Shown in pieces: positions 1 to 7,967 of a stretch of 64,000 nucleotides of DNA. The number at the start of each line of letters is the position of its first letter. The first letter of the stretch is position 1. Both the position numbers and the translations under genes were made by a program. The notes under the pieces were generated by a model, which made no database searches, had not been told where the DNA came from, and saw only the letters and a list, made by a program, of their open reading frames with translations. The stretch is from Candidatus Tiamatella incendiivivens (lineage in GTDB: Archaea > Thermoproteota > Thermoprotei_A > Sulfolobales > Acidilobaceae): positions 124,001 through 188,000 of the forward strand of contig WALW01000019.1 in the NCBI GenBank assembly GCA_015522635.1. Reading direction: 5' to 3'.

Positions 1-95
1 GACATAAACTCCTAAACTACAGGCTACACAATATATTTTAGTTCTAAATTCACGCAACCAATATACTATACTAGGTAAAGTATGAGGGGATAATA

Positions 96-911
96 TTGGA
101 TTTAGCATCATGGCGATTACTAGCAAGGACTATCAATAAAACCGATATTGTTATTGAAGTACTTGATATCAGAGATCCATTATCGACCTATAGTAAAAGA
201 GTTGAAGAAATGATTGATGCTTTAGGTAAGAAACTAGTCATAGTCTTAAACAAAAGCGATCTGGTTCCAAGAGATGTAGCTGAAGAATGGGTATACCAGT
301 TTAGAAAAGCAGGATACGATGCTTTCTATATGTCGGCAACCAAGAGGCTTGGAACCCGAAGGCTGAGGGGTTTCATCAAATCATTAGCTGAGGCAAGTCC
401 GTTCACAGTAGCAGTAGTCGGTTATCCTAAAACTGGAAAGTCTAGCATTATTAACGCATTAAAAGCTAAGCATAGTGCCATGACAAGCCCCATTCCGGGA
501 AGCCATGGATATACAAGACACGTGCAGTTATACAAGATTGAGCCAGGCTTCTATGTTCTTGACACTCCAGGAGTTATACCCATAGAAGGCGGCTGGCCGG
601 ACTCGATAATTAGGGGTAAAAGCCCTGAAGAGCTGGAGGATCCCGTTCCCCCAGCAGTAGCTTTAATCGAGAAAATCTTAAGTTGCAACCCAGACGCTTT
701 TATCGACGCATACGGTATAACAATCAAAGATCCCCTAAAGATCATGGAGAAACTAGCGATTATACGGGGATGGAAGTATAAACTAAGCGGTGAGCCTTTG
801 GTTGAAGAGGCTGCCAGAACTATCTTAAGAGATTACCATAAAGCAAAGATAATGTTTTACATATCACCGTCTCCACTCAATTTCAAGTATAAATCGAGAA
901 GAAGGGAGTAA
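96..911 (+). CDS. circularly permuted GTPase (YlqF/RbgA/NOG type)
   Basis: A GTPase with the permuted G4-G5-G1-G3 motif order that defines the YlqF/YawG group. The G4 motif NKSD is at residues 52-55, a G5-like SAT at 80-82, the P-loop GYPKTGKSS at 109-117 and DTPG at 156-159. Characterised relatives act in large ribosomal subunit assembly, so a role in ribosome biogenesis in the cytoplasm is likely but inferred. The start is TTG at 96, seven bases after a GAGGGG Shine-Dalgarno. At 271 residues it is near the usual size for archaeal members. The MarC remnant begins 2 bases after the stop, suggesting a shared transcript. Confidence 0.88.
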   Translation: MDLASWRLLARTINKTDIVIEVLDIRDPLSTYSKRVEEMIDALGKKLVIVLNKSDLVPRDVAEEWVYQFRKAGYDAFYMSATKRLGTRRLRGFIKSLAEASPFTVAVVGYPKTGKSSIINALKAKHSAMTSPIPGSHGYTRHVQLYKIEPGFYVLDTPGVIPIEGGWPDSIIRGKSPEELEDPVPPAVALIEKILSCNPDAFIDAYGITIKDPLKIMEKLAIIRGWKYKLSGEPLVEEAARTILRDYHKAKIMFYISPSPLNFKYKSRRRE

Positions 912-913
912 GC

Positions 914-1559
914 TTGCAGTGTGAGTTGTATGGGAATAATCTTCTCGTGCCAATTCTAATGCTATTTGCTGTACTAGACCCAATAGGAAACAGTCTATAT
1001 TTCTATATACTAACCAAAAACTACTCAAGTGAGACATGTAATAGAATTACGTCTATGACCATATCTGTAGCAATGTTTATTACACTCTTTTTCGCCGTTC
1101 TCTGTGATATAACATTCAACATCCTGGATGTTACTGTAGATGATTTCAGAATAGCTATAGGAATCATCCTCTTAATTTACTTTATCGCTATTCTACTCGA
1201 AATTAATCTTGGCCTTAAACAACCTTCTGACGAGAACATAGCTGTAGTCCCTCTAGCAATGCCACTGCTATCAGGTCCCACAGCAATATTCACTGTCGTT
1301 TATATTAAGCACGCATGGGGGATAAAGTTCTCTCATAAGTGTGATTGTAAATATTATCATAATATAACCGGTACTATTGGCAAGAGACATCCTATCCAAG
1401 TATATGGGCAAGAATGGCAGTTTAGCATTCGAAAAGTTGATGGCAATGATAATGGAAGCTTTCGCCGTATCCTTGATGAGAGAAGTATTACACCTAAAAT
1501 TCTTAGTGGGTGGTAAATATGGGCAGTTTCTTCGATATAAGCAGAGGAAAAAGCGTTGA
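914..1559 (+). pseudogene. broken MarC-family membrane protein gene
   Basis: The first part (TTG at 914) encodes several hydrophobic segments and the MarC-like stretch VVPLAMPLLSGPTAIFTV. MarC homology stops near 1310-1335. The rest continues in another frame: it reads SLISVIVNIIII, then an in-frame TAA at 1365-1367, then PVLLARDILSKYMGKNG and FEKLMAMIMEAFAVSLM, which resembles the normal MarC C-terminus. At least two lesions are therefore needed: a frameshift around 1313-1335 and a nonsense codon. The 200-residue ORF in the first frame has an abnormal hydrophilic tail. MarC proteins are inner-membrane proteins of unclear function. Sequence error could explain one lesion but less easily both. 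Confidence 0.75.
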
Positions 1560-2334
1560 TCCTGTAGAGATAAGTATGAAGATACGAGCCCCCTCAATAA
1601 TTTTCTATGGAGAGCAACATGAAAACAACGAGGTAGTAAAAGGAGAACTATCGATTCTGAAGGAAGTTTATAAATTATCTGTAAGGAAGAAACTTAGACT
1701 AATCATTGGAATGGAGCATTTTAATATCCAGCAACAAAAAATTCTTGAGGAGTTTTTGGAGGATAGAATTACTTGGAAATCACTTGTAGACCGATACTCG
1801 GAGGGGCCAGAAGGGTTTGATCTGGAATATTATAAACCCATTCTTTTTTATGCTAAAAAACAGAAGCTCCGTATTATAGGATTAATGCCTCCTAGAAATG
1901 AGGCCAAGGTTGTTGTACGGAAAGGATTGACAAGTGATATACTAGACAAATACAAGCTGGACGAGAATGATATCAAATCATATCCTAGGGATTATTTTGA
2001 TAGGTTCTCTCAACTCGTTCCACGAGATGGGCCTATGGCGATTTTTGGTGTTGAACAGCTTGTTCTAGCTCAGAGCTTTAAGGATGAAGTTATGGCTCTT
2101 TCAATAGCAAGAGCACTCAACAAGGGAGCTGATTTATTTTATGGTATAATGGGAACAGGGCACTGCGAGCATAAGGGTACTGTTCCAAGTAGAATAGGAA
2201 AATACGTAAAGAATATCGTCAATCGAACAATTATAACCACCCGGAAATTATCCGGGGAAGAATCCCCGGCTGATATAGCTAAGAGACTCAGAAAAGACGG
2301 GCTTATAATTGCAAGTTACGTATACATTACCTAA
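1519..2334 (+). CDS. ChaN-like (haem-binding lipoprotein-type fold) protein
   Basis: Resembles the ChaN/Cofac_haem_bdg family (PF04187). The typical opening IIFYGEQHENNEVV is followed by IIGMEHFNIQQQKILEEF and an aromatic-rich SEGPEGFDLEYYKPI segment. Bacterial ChaN is a haem-binding lipoprotein, but this protein has no signal peptide or lipobox, so a cytoplasmic role is more likely and its ligand is unknown. The start is taken as ATG 1519, just after GGGTGGT; an in-frame GTG at 1510 overlaps that Shine-Dalgarno and the broken MarC gene. Confidence 0.72.
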   Translation: MGSFFDISRGKSVDPVEISMKIRAPSIIFYGEQHENNEVVKGELSILKEVYKLSVRKKLRLIIGMEHFNIQQQKILEEFLEDRITWKSLVDRYSEGPEGFDLEYYKPILFYAKKQKLRIIGLMPPRNEAKVVVRKGLTSDILDKYKLDENDIKSYPRDYFDRFSQLVPRDGPMAIFGVEQLVLAQSFKDEVMALSIARALNKGADLFYGIMGTGHCEHKGTVPSRIGKYVKNIVNRTIITTRKLSGEESPADIAKRLRKDGLIIASYVYIT

Positions 2335-2394
2335 AAAACCATTATTCACAATACATTAACTATAATAGAGAACTTGGTAAGGGGTGTAAATTAA

Positions 2395-3174
2395 TTGAAG
2401 AATCCTATATACCAAGAAGAAATAGGTGGATTTATTTTCCAGGAATACAAGGAGTTTAAGCCTGCGACGCCAAGCTATTTAATACTCGGATTTCCTGATG
2501 CTGGGCTTGTAGGTTCTATAACCGTCTCGTATATGGTAAAATCTCTAGGAATGAAGGAAGTTGCTGGAATAGATAGTAAACGATTCTTTCCCCCGGCTAC
2601 GATTGTCATAGACGGTAACCCAAGGCCACCTGTAAGGGTTTTCAAGAAAGATAATGTATATACACTTATGTCGGAAATACCCCTCCCTCCTCAGGCATAT
2701 TTCAGCCTGGCAGAAATGCTAACATATTGGGTAAGATTAAGAGGGTTCACATTCGTTGTAAGCGTAACTGGCATAGGAGTTCCTAATAGGCTACAAATAG
2801 ATAAACCCAAACTATACTGGCTGGCTACTGATGAGCAAGGCGAAGAACTAGCCGCTAAGACAGAAGCAGGTAAATTTGTTAACGGCATAATAGCAGGTCC
2901 TTATAGTTTAATATTAAAGGAGAGCATAGCCAGAAGAGTCTCGAATCTACTATTGCTGGCTGAGTCGTTCCTAGATTTCCCTGATCCAGAAGCAGCGTCT
3001 GTGGTTATAGAAGGCTTGAATAGGATGATAGGTCTAAACATGAGTGTAGGCGATCTATTGAAAGAGGCGGAAATGATAAAGCTTAGAATGAAAGAACTTA
3101 TGCGCTCTACAAAAGAATCGATGATGAAAATGGGTAAGGGATTGGAGTATCAGAGCCCGGTAATCTACAGTTGA
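2395..3174 (+). CDS. PAC2 family protein
   Basis: Belongs to the PAC2 (proteasome assembly chaperone 2) superfamily, PF09754. The N-terminal LILGFPDAGLVGSITVSYMV glycine-rich strand-helix and the KRFFPPATIVIDG segment are characteristic. The 259-residue length fits archaeal members. Eukaryotic PAC2 helps assemble 20S proteasomes; archaeal homologues are thought to be proteasome-related, but this is not established here. The C-terminal part (about 225-250) is charged, helical and methionine-rich. The TTG start at 2395 follows a GGGGTG motif. Its stop lies upstream of, and close to, the hsp20 Shine-Dalgarno, so the two are probably co-transcribed, consistent with a protein quality-control pair. 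Confidence 0.85.
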   Translation: MKNPIYQEEIGGFIFQEYKEFKPATPSYLILGFPDAGLVGSITVSYMVKSLGMKEVAGIDSKRFFPPATIVIDGNPRPPVRVFKKDNVYTLMSEIPLPPQAYFSLAEMLTYWVRLRGFTFVVSVTGIGVPNRLQIDKPKLYWLATDEQGEELAAKTEAGKFVNGIIAGPYSLILKESIARRVSNLLLLAESFLDFPDPEAASVVIEGLNRMIGLNMSVGDLLKEAEMIKLRMKELMRSTKESMMKMGKGLEYQSPVIYS

Positions 3175-3200
3175 TGATAGTTCTATGGAGGTGTATGCGC

Positions 3201-3626
3201 TTGTCTAGCTACTGGGACTGGTTTGAAGAGTTCCGCAGATACGTGAGAGAGAGAATAAAGAATATTGAAGACTTGTTCAACGAAATACACAGTGAAATAG
3301 ACTCCTCACTCTTCACAGGATACAAACCTGGCAACCTGGAAGAGCCTCTATACAGAATAGAGGACCATGGGGATCACTATAGAATTCTAATAGACCTACC
3401 TGCAGCTGATCCTGACAGTGTTGTAGTGGACGTATTTGAAGACCACGTATTAATCAAAGCCAATATAAGGGAGGAAGCTATGTATGAATACGAGAACGCT
3501 CTTGGAAGGAGAGTCTGGATGAGAAATTATAGTACAAGTATAACATTTCCCAGTCCCATAGATACCTCAACGGTAAAAGCAGAGAGGAAGGCTAATATTC
3601 TCATAATAACAGTCAAAAAGAAATAG
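3201..3626 (+). CDS. small heat shock protein (Hsp20/alpha-crystallin)
   Basis: A small heat shock protein with an N-terminal amphipathic region (about 1-45) and an alpha-crystallin domain. The domain starts near EPLYRIEDHGDHYRILIDLP and ends with the conserved A-x-x-x-N-G-like strand (KAERKANILIITVKK). It would act as an ATP-independent holdase in the cytoplasm. I chose TTG 3201 because a strong Shine-Dalgarno (GGAGGTG, 3187-3193) lies 7 bases upstream; the ATG at 3195 is only one base from it and an earlier ATG at 3171 overlaps the PAC2 stop. The usual C-terminal IXI motif is not evident. Confidence 0.88.
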   Translation: MSSYWDWFEEFRRYVRERIKNIEDLFNEIHSEIDSSLFTGYKPGNLEEPLYRIEDHGDHYRILIDLPAADPDSVVVDVFEDHVLIKANIREEAMYEYENALGRRVWMRNYSTSITFPSPIDTSTVKAERKANILIITVKKK

Positions 3627-3661
3627 ATCACACTAGAATTCAGCCAGATAGGTGGAGTAAG

Positions 3662-4525
3662 TTTTATTCAAAAACGACAAAACTACTAATACTAATAACT
3701 GCTGTAACTGCAGTTTCATCTGCCTCAGTTATAGCTGTTTTATCAGGAGTTCCCGGGTCGACTGCTAGTTTTTGGAGAATGCTCTTCTCCAGTATTCTCC
3801 TGGCTCCATTCATCCTCGAGAGAAACAGTCAGAGTAATTACCAGAAGAATAGATCGTCAGGGATAATTCTAGGCGTAGCCGCTGGAACAATGCTTGGAAT
3901 TCATATGTCTTCATGGCTTGAATCTCTTGCATACGCTTCCGTAGCAGTAAGCACAACAATTGTTTGCACACATGCTCTTTTCTCCTCCTTATTCTCCTCA
4001 GTAATAGGAGAGCCGCCTAAGAAAACTCAAATCATTGGTATATTGATTTCTATACTAGGAGTATTTTTCATAACAGGAGCAGACCCCAGTTCCACAGTAT
4101 TGGGTGGATTACTTGCCTTAATTGGGGCAATTTCAGGTGGAGCTTATTTCACACTTGGCAGAATATCCAGGCATGAAATGAGCCTTAGCAAATATTTGCT
4201 TACCACTTATTCTACTGCTGGACTTGTTTCTTTACTCTTTGCAATAGCTACTGGAGAGAAGCTTATGGGATTCCAATCTTCTTCTTGGATTTATTTATTC
4301 CTACTTGCTCTGATCCCTAACGTGATAGGCCACAGTCTCCTCAATCTTTCATTAAGATTTTCTACTGCAACAACGGTTACAGGAAGCGTTCTCGGAGAGC
4401 CTATTGGTGCAACTATTCTCGCGTATTTCATACTAAGCCAGCATCCCCCCTTAATGGTTTATATATTCATGCTAGTGGTACTGTTTGGAGTTGGGATAAC
4501 AATAAAAACAGGGTTAGAACTATAA
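3662..4525 (+). CDS. EamA/DMT-superfamily transporter without a standard start codon
   Basis: A ten-helix drug/metabolite transporter. Two EamA repeats are visible; the second begins near VLGGLLALIGAISGGAYFTLG and ends with GSVLGEPIGATILAYFIL. The first ATG in frame is 3779, which would remove the first helix. The reading frame is open and clearly coding upstream (LLILITAVTAVSSASVIAVL followed by GSTASFWRM), back to a Shine-Dalgarno GGTGGAG at 3651-3657. No ATG, GTG or TTG exists between that motif and 3779; TTT at 3662 sits where a TTG would be expected. So the start is either mutated, non-canonical or mis-sequenced. From 3662 the protein would be 287 residues, normal for the family. The substrate is unknown. 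Confidence 0.75.
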   Translation, partial: FYSKTTKLLILITAVTAVSSASVIAVLSGVPGSTASFWRMLFSSILLAPFILERNSQSNYQKNRSSGIILGVAAGTMLGIHMSSWLESLAYASVAVSTTIVCTHALFSSLFSSVIGEPPKKTQIIGILISILGVFFITGADPSSTVLGGLLALIGAISGGAYFTLGRISRHEMSLSKYLLTTYSTAGLVSLLFAIATGEKLMGFQSSSWIYLFLLALIPNVIGHSLLNLSLRFSTATTVTGSVLGEPIGATILAYFILSQHPPLMVYIFMLVVLFGVGITIKTGLEL

Positions 4526-4565
4526 AGTCGCTATTATATTGATAGTAAAGTAGAGGCGCTACCAA

Positions 4566-4964
4566 ATGAACAAGTTTGATCCTTGTGGAGCTAAAGTTCT
4601 ACATTACACTGAGGTCGAAGAAGAAAGGGTTCCTGATAAAATGGGGAGTAAAACAACGATTCGATGGCTAATATCAGAGAAAGATGGTGCACCTACTTAT
4701 GCAATGCGCTACTTTAGAATAGGCCCTGGAGGACACATTAACGCTCACAGCCATCCCTGGGAGCATGAGATATTCGTCGTTAAAGGACAAGGGGTAGTTA
4801 GGATAGGTGAAAAACACTATCAAGTTGGGGAGGGATATTCCATCTATGTACCCCCAAACATAATACATGAATACTGGAATACCAGTTTAGAGCCATGGGA
4901 AATAATCTGTACAATACCAAACAAGCCAAGTGTCAATGAGGATAAACCCGTAGAGAAATGTTGA
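4566..4964 (+). CDS. cupin-domain protein
   Basis: A single-domain cupin of 132 residues. Cupin motif 1 is visible as GGHINAHSHPWEHEIFVVKGQG, supplying two histidines, a glutamate-like position and glycine. Motif 2 appears as GYSIYVPPNIIHEYWN with the third histidine. It probably binds a divalent metal in a beta-barrel; the reaction cannot be told from sequence. A GAGG motif precedes ATG 4566. It is followed 10 bases later by the DUF1614 gene and then the cysteine-rich regulator, all on the same strand. Confidence 0.85.
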   Translation: MNKFDPCGAKVLHYTEVEEERVPDKMGSKTTIRWLISEKDGAPTYAMRYFRIGPGGHINAHSHPWEHEIFVVKGQGVVRIGEKHYQVGEGYSIYVPPNIIHEYWNTSLEPWEIICTIPNKPSVNEDKPVEKC

Positions 4965-4974
4965 GGTGTGAGTT

Positions 4975-5730
4975 TTAGAAGCCAAAAATAAGAGGATCAT
5001 CATCTATCTTCCATTTCACTGGTTTCTCCTTCCCTTCTACTTGTTCCTAGCTCTACCAATAGCGTATATAATGGCTATAACTCCAGCTTATCTATTCCAT
5101 TGGCTATCTAGTAACATAAACCTATTTGTAAAAATGCTCATATGGATATCTATGCTTCTTCTCAGCCTTAGTCCTGTACTTAGCTTCGTCAATATAAAAA
5201 TAGGGAGTTTTAAGACAAAAACACAGACATCTGCAATTGATTACGTTATTTATTGGGGTATACCCATACCGATCCCTCGAATAGGTGTAACTGAACAGGA
5301 AACCATTATTGCAATAAATGCTGGCGGAGCTATTGTGCCGATAACGGTTGGGATTGTGTTCGTATATTCAACTCTTCTAATAGGGAACCCGCTAGTATTA
5401 TATGCAACTATAGCATCAATCACAGTAACAACCATCTATACATACGTGTCATCACGAGTTATTCCCAGCATAGGGATTGTCGCCCCAGGATTGGGGATAG
5501 CACTAGTTTCTCTAGCAACTTCTATACCTGTTCTAGGTAGAGGACCGGTTTTTATCCCAGCATATGTTGGAGCTAGCTTTGGAAGTCTATTAGGAGCAGA
5601 CATTCTTAGATTAATGAAGGATAGAGACCGTATTAATGCACCTTTAATAAGCATCGGAGGAGCAGGAGTCTTCGATGGAATATATCTATCAGGAGCCCTC
5701 GCAGTTACACTTGGTATGCTTTTCTCCTGA
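4975..5730 (+). CDS. DUF1614 integral membrane protein, start codon anomalous
   Basis: A polytopic membrane protein of the DUF1614 family, recognised from GIPIPIPRIG, INAGGAIVPITVG, the glycine-rich APGLGIALVSLATSIP stretch, and GADILRL followed by IGGAGVFDGIYLSG. The function of the family is unknown. The first standard start in frame is TTG 5041, but the frame encodes a further membrane segment upstream (KRIIIYLPFHWFLLPFYLFLAL). A good Shine-Dalgarno TGAGGTG (4962-4968) lies six bases before a TTA at 4975, where TTG would be expected. I therefore place the N-terminus at 4975 with a near-cognate or mutated start (251 residues). This is the second such case within 1.5 kb. Confidence 0.78.
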   Translation, partial: LEAKNKRIIIYLPFHWFLLPFYLFLALPIAYIMAITPAYLFHWLSSNINLFVKMLIWISMLLLSLSPVLSFVNIKIGSFKTKTQTSAIDYVIYWGIPIPIPRIGVTEQETIIAINAGGAIVPITVGIVFVYSTLLIGNPLVLYATIASITVTTIYTYVSSRVIPSIGIVAPGLGIALVSLATSIPVLGRGPVFIPAYVGASFGSLLGADILRLMKDRDRINAPLISIGGAGVFDGIYLSGALAVTLGMLFS

Positions 5731-5753
5731 TGTAAGTTGACGAGGTTATTGAA

Positions 5754-6044
5754 ATGGAGGAGGAAATGAAAAGTCTTCTTAAGTACCTATTGAAACGCCG
5801 TTACATAAGCCCCAGCATCATAGCCAGAGAAACTAGAATAAAAGAGTCCAGAGTGTATGTACTACTAGCGAGGCTTGAGGCAGAGGGGTATATTAGAAGA
5901 ATGACGTTCGAGCAAGGAAAGTCTTGTGAGTATTGCCCCTTGAAAGGAATCTGCGGGGGATCCTGCCCTTCTGGAACCGGTAAAATCACAATCTACACAA
6001 TAACCGATAAAGGTAAGCAATTAACTACACAAGAAAACGAGTAG
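5754..6044 (+). CDS. winged-helix regulator with a four-cysteine cluster (FeoC-like)
   Basis: A 96-residue winged-helix DNA-binding protein. A helix-turn-helix occupies about residues 18-48 (SPSIIARETRIKESRVYVLLARLEAEGYI). The wing contains Cys58, Cys61, Cys67 and Cys71 in a CX2CX5CX3C arrangement. Clusters of this kind in the wing of FeoC-like proteins bind an Fe-S centre, so a redox- or iron-responsive regulator is plausible but inferred. The start ATG 5754 is six bases after GAGGTT. It closely follows the DUF1614 gene, so it may regulate or be co-expressed with the cupin and membrane protein. Confidence 0.75.
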   Translation: MEEEMKSLLKYLLKRRYISPSIIARETRIKESRVYVLLARLEAEGYIRRMTFEQGKSCEYCPLKGICGGSCPSGTGKITIYTITDKGKQLTTQENE

Positions 6045-6050
6045 AGCCGG

Positions 6051-6120
6051 GAGTGACCCGCCCCGTACACACTTATCCCCGAGGACGCGGGGTTAATTCG
6101 TACGGGACCAGGGTCCACTC
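6051..6120. other. GC-rich long hairpin, candidate structured RNA or IS end (island 1)
   Basis: A 70-base GC-rich island in an AT-rich intergenic region forms one long imperfect hairpin. 6051-6059 pairs with 6111-6120 (one bulge); 6062-6068 CCCGTAC pairs with 6100-6106 GTACGGG; 6077-6081 CCCCG pairs with 6088-6092 CGGGG around a six-base loop. The two internal loops are roughly 2x4 and 8x7 bases. No ORF explains it. It resembles the island at 47465-47545. Possibilities are a non-coding RNA, the hairpin end of an IS200/IS605-type element, or a strong terminator for the regulator gene just upstream. The strand is unresolved. Confidence 0.55.
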
Positions 6121-6173
6121 ACTTATAGTTATTTTGTACTGAGAAGGTAAAATAGGTTAACGTGAATAGTTCT

Positions 6174-6519
6174 CTACTCTGCTACTACTTGTCCATGTAC
6201 ATCTGTGTACTCTAAAATATTGCAGACTAGGCATTTAATGTCCAGAACGCCTATTGGATTATCGTATTCATCTAATACTATCATTATCCAACACCTATTA
6301 TAGCCATTGCCTCTAATCCTCTTGTAAGAGTCTACATTATCCTACGGTTAGAGGTCTCTTAATCGATACATTTTCCTTTACTTTTGCGCTCTAAGGCTAT
6401 CACTAATAGTTTGTTAAGCGGTATTGCCACGAGGATCGGTCTTGGAACATATTAGTTTTAGCGTCTGAGTTCCACGTTTTATGAATGTATTCAAGAATAT
6501 ATTTTATAGAGTTTTTTAC
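6174..6519 (-). pseudogene. decayed protein-coding gene, family not recognised
   Basis: On the minus strand this intergenic stretch reads like a protein in three successive frames. First VKNSIKYILEYIHKTWNSD (about 6519-6450), then VPRPILVAIPLNKLLVIALE (about 6449-6364), then a 55-codon open stretch ending at the stop 6174-6176 with CWIMIVLDEYDNPIGVLDI and CLVCNILEYTDVHG. An ATG at 6284 would allow a 36-residue peptide, but the protein-like sequence extends upstream of it without a start codon. Two frameshifts in an old gene is the simplest reading. The CLVC pair hints at a metal site. I cannot name the family. The rest of 6121-6546 holds nothing else that I can see. Confidence 0.35.
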
Positions 6520-6546
6520 TATTGAAAATTAAAACAGATTCCTTGT

Positions 6547-7866
6547 TTAGTGTGTCCAGATAGGAATAGATACTAAGTATTGTATAATAAGAGACATTAA
6601 TGTGTATGGAATAGTATATTTTAGTATCTGGAATCCTTTATATTTCCTTCCAGATACCCTAGCAGCGATCGTTACGCCAACATAGATGGCTGGAGCACCC
6701 GCTATCGTCGCGTTACTACCTAAGGTACCTGCCCATGCCACACTCCAATAAAGCGGCCACGGATTTAATCCTACATTCATAGAGAGATCTTTTATTATAT
6801 TAAATAAAGACAGAATCAACGCATCATGCTCTATTATTGTAGCAGATAACCCAGTGAACCAATATAAAATTGAATACGAGTAGAGGAGTCCGTGACCTGC
6901 TGTAAGGGATATCATTCTCCTAGCAGCTTCATCGATGAAACCAGTTTTAACCAGACCGCCAACAAGTATGAATAAGCTGATGTAGAAGAGGAGTGCGCTC
7001 CATTCTATTCTACCTAAAATCTCGTTGAAGCTTTCGAAATCCCTTTCCAGAATCCTGCCTAATTCAGCTATAGCTGCTATTGCCAATCCGCCGGCTAAGG
7101 CTATTTCTCCCAGTTTAACGTCGAAACCAAGCATAACGGATAGTTCTCGCCTGAAGGCCATTCCAACTATAGTTATAGAGAAGACGATTACAGAAGCCCA
7201 TAATTGCCCCTTTCTTATGTTCAGTTCTTCAACAGCAGAAGATATATCAAGTTGATCTTTTAGATTAACCCTGTTTTTGAGCCAGAGGAAAATAAGGTAA
7301 TTCAATAACAAATAGGTAATAGTTAATAATGGGAAGCTCGATGGCCTACTGTTCATCCATATGAAATCATTGAATTCCGCCCCCGCAACGCTATGCAACA
7401 ACTGTGGAGGTAAGTCGCCTAGCAACAATGCTGTACCCATGAAGTTAGCGTTAAGGGAAACTAGGGTGACTGGAAGTAAGGGGTCTACACCTGCTTTCTT
7501 CGATGTTCTAGCAACTATTCCACCGAATAACACGACGATCAATACATTATCGACAAATATACTCAAGAACCCAGCTATTATAGCCACTACTAGTAGAAAG
7601 CCAAGGAATCCTTTAGATTTTCTGGAAGCCCATGAAATGATGAGATTTGAAACTCCTGCACCGGATAAATATTCTGCGAGGATCCACATACCTAGAAGAA
7701 TTGATATTACATCCCAGTCTACATAGTGTACTGCATCTTCCAGAGAGAGAATGCCCATTAATCCTAGTGTTAATGCTCCTAGAAGAGCTATTAGGCTTCT
7801 ATCTATAATTCCCCATATTATGAAACCTATTGTGACGATGAAGATCACTAGCGCGATATTAACCAC
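6547..7866 (-). CDS. ArsB/NhaD-type ion permease
   Basis: A 439-residue polytopic membrane protein of the ion transporter superfamily that includes ArsB, NhaD and citrate carriers (PF03600/PF02040 type). About 10-11 hydrophobic helices are visible. Typical features are LSLEDAVHYVDWDVISILLG near the N-terminus, FLSIFVDNVLIVVLFGGIV in the first half, and an equivalent re-entrant region WAGTLGSNATIAGAPAIYVG in the second half. The substrate (arsenite, sodium or an organic anion) cannot be decided; there are no ars genes nearby. The start GTG 7866 follows AGGTG at a longer spacing. The neighbouring decayed gene lies just downstream. Confidence 0.8.
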   Translation of the reverse strand: MVNIALVIFIVTIGFIIWGIIDRSLIALLGALTLGLMGILSLEDAVHYVDWDVISILLGMWILAEYLSGAGVSNLIISWASRKSKGFLGFLLVVAIIAGFLSIFVDNVLIVVLFGGIVARTSKKAGVDPLLPVTLVSLNANFMGTALLLGDLPPQLLHSVAGAEFNDFIWMNSRPSSFPLLTITYLLLNYLIFLWLKNRVNLKDQLDISSAVEELNIRKGQLWASVIVFSITIVGMAFRRELSVMLGFDVKLGEIALAGGLAIAAIAELGRILERDFESFNEILGRIEWSALLFYISLFILVGGLVKTGFIDEAARRMISLTAGHGLLYSYSILYWFTGLSATIIEHDALILSLFNIIKDLSMNVGLNPWPLYWSVAWAGTLGSNATIAGAPAIYVGVTIAARVSGRKYKGFQILKYTIPYTLMSLIIQYLVSIPIWTH

Positions 7867-7967
7867 TACAAGGCACCTATCCGGGTATCATCGGTTAATG
7901 CAACTAGTGAGTGTTTACTATGACAAGATAAAAAGGTGACTGGAAGGGATAAGAAAGGTTAACGAAT

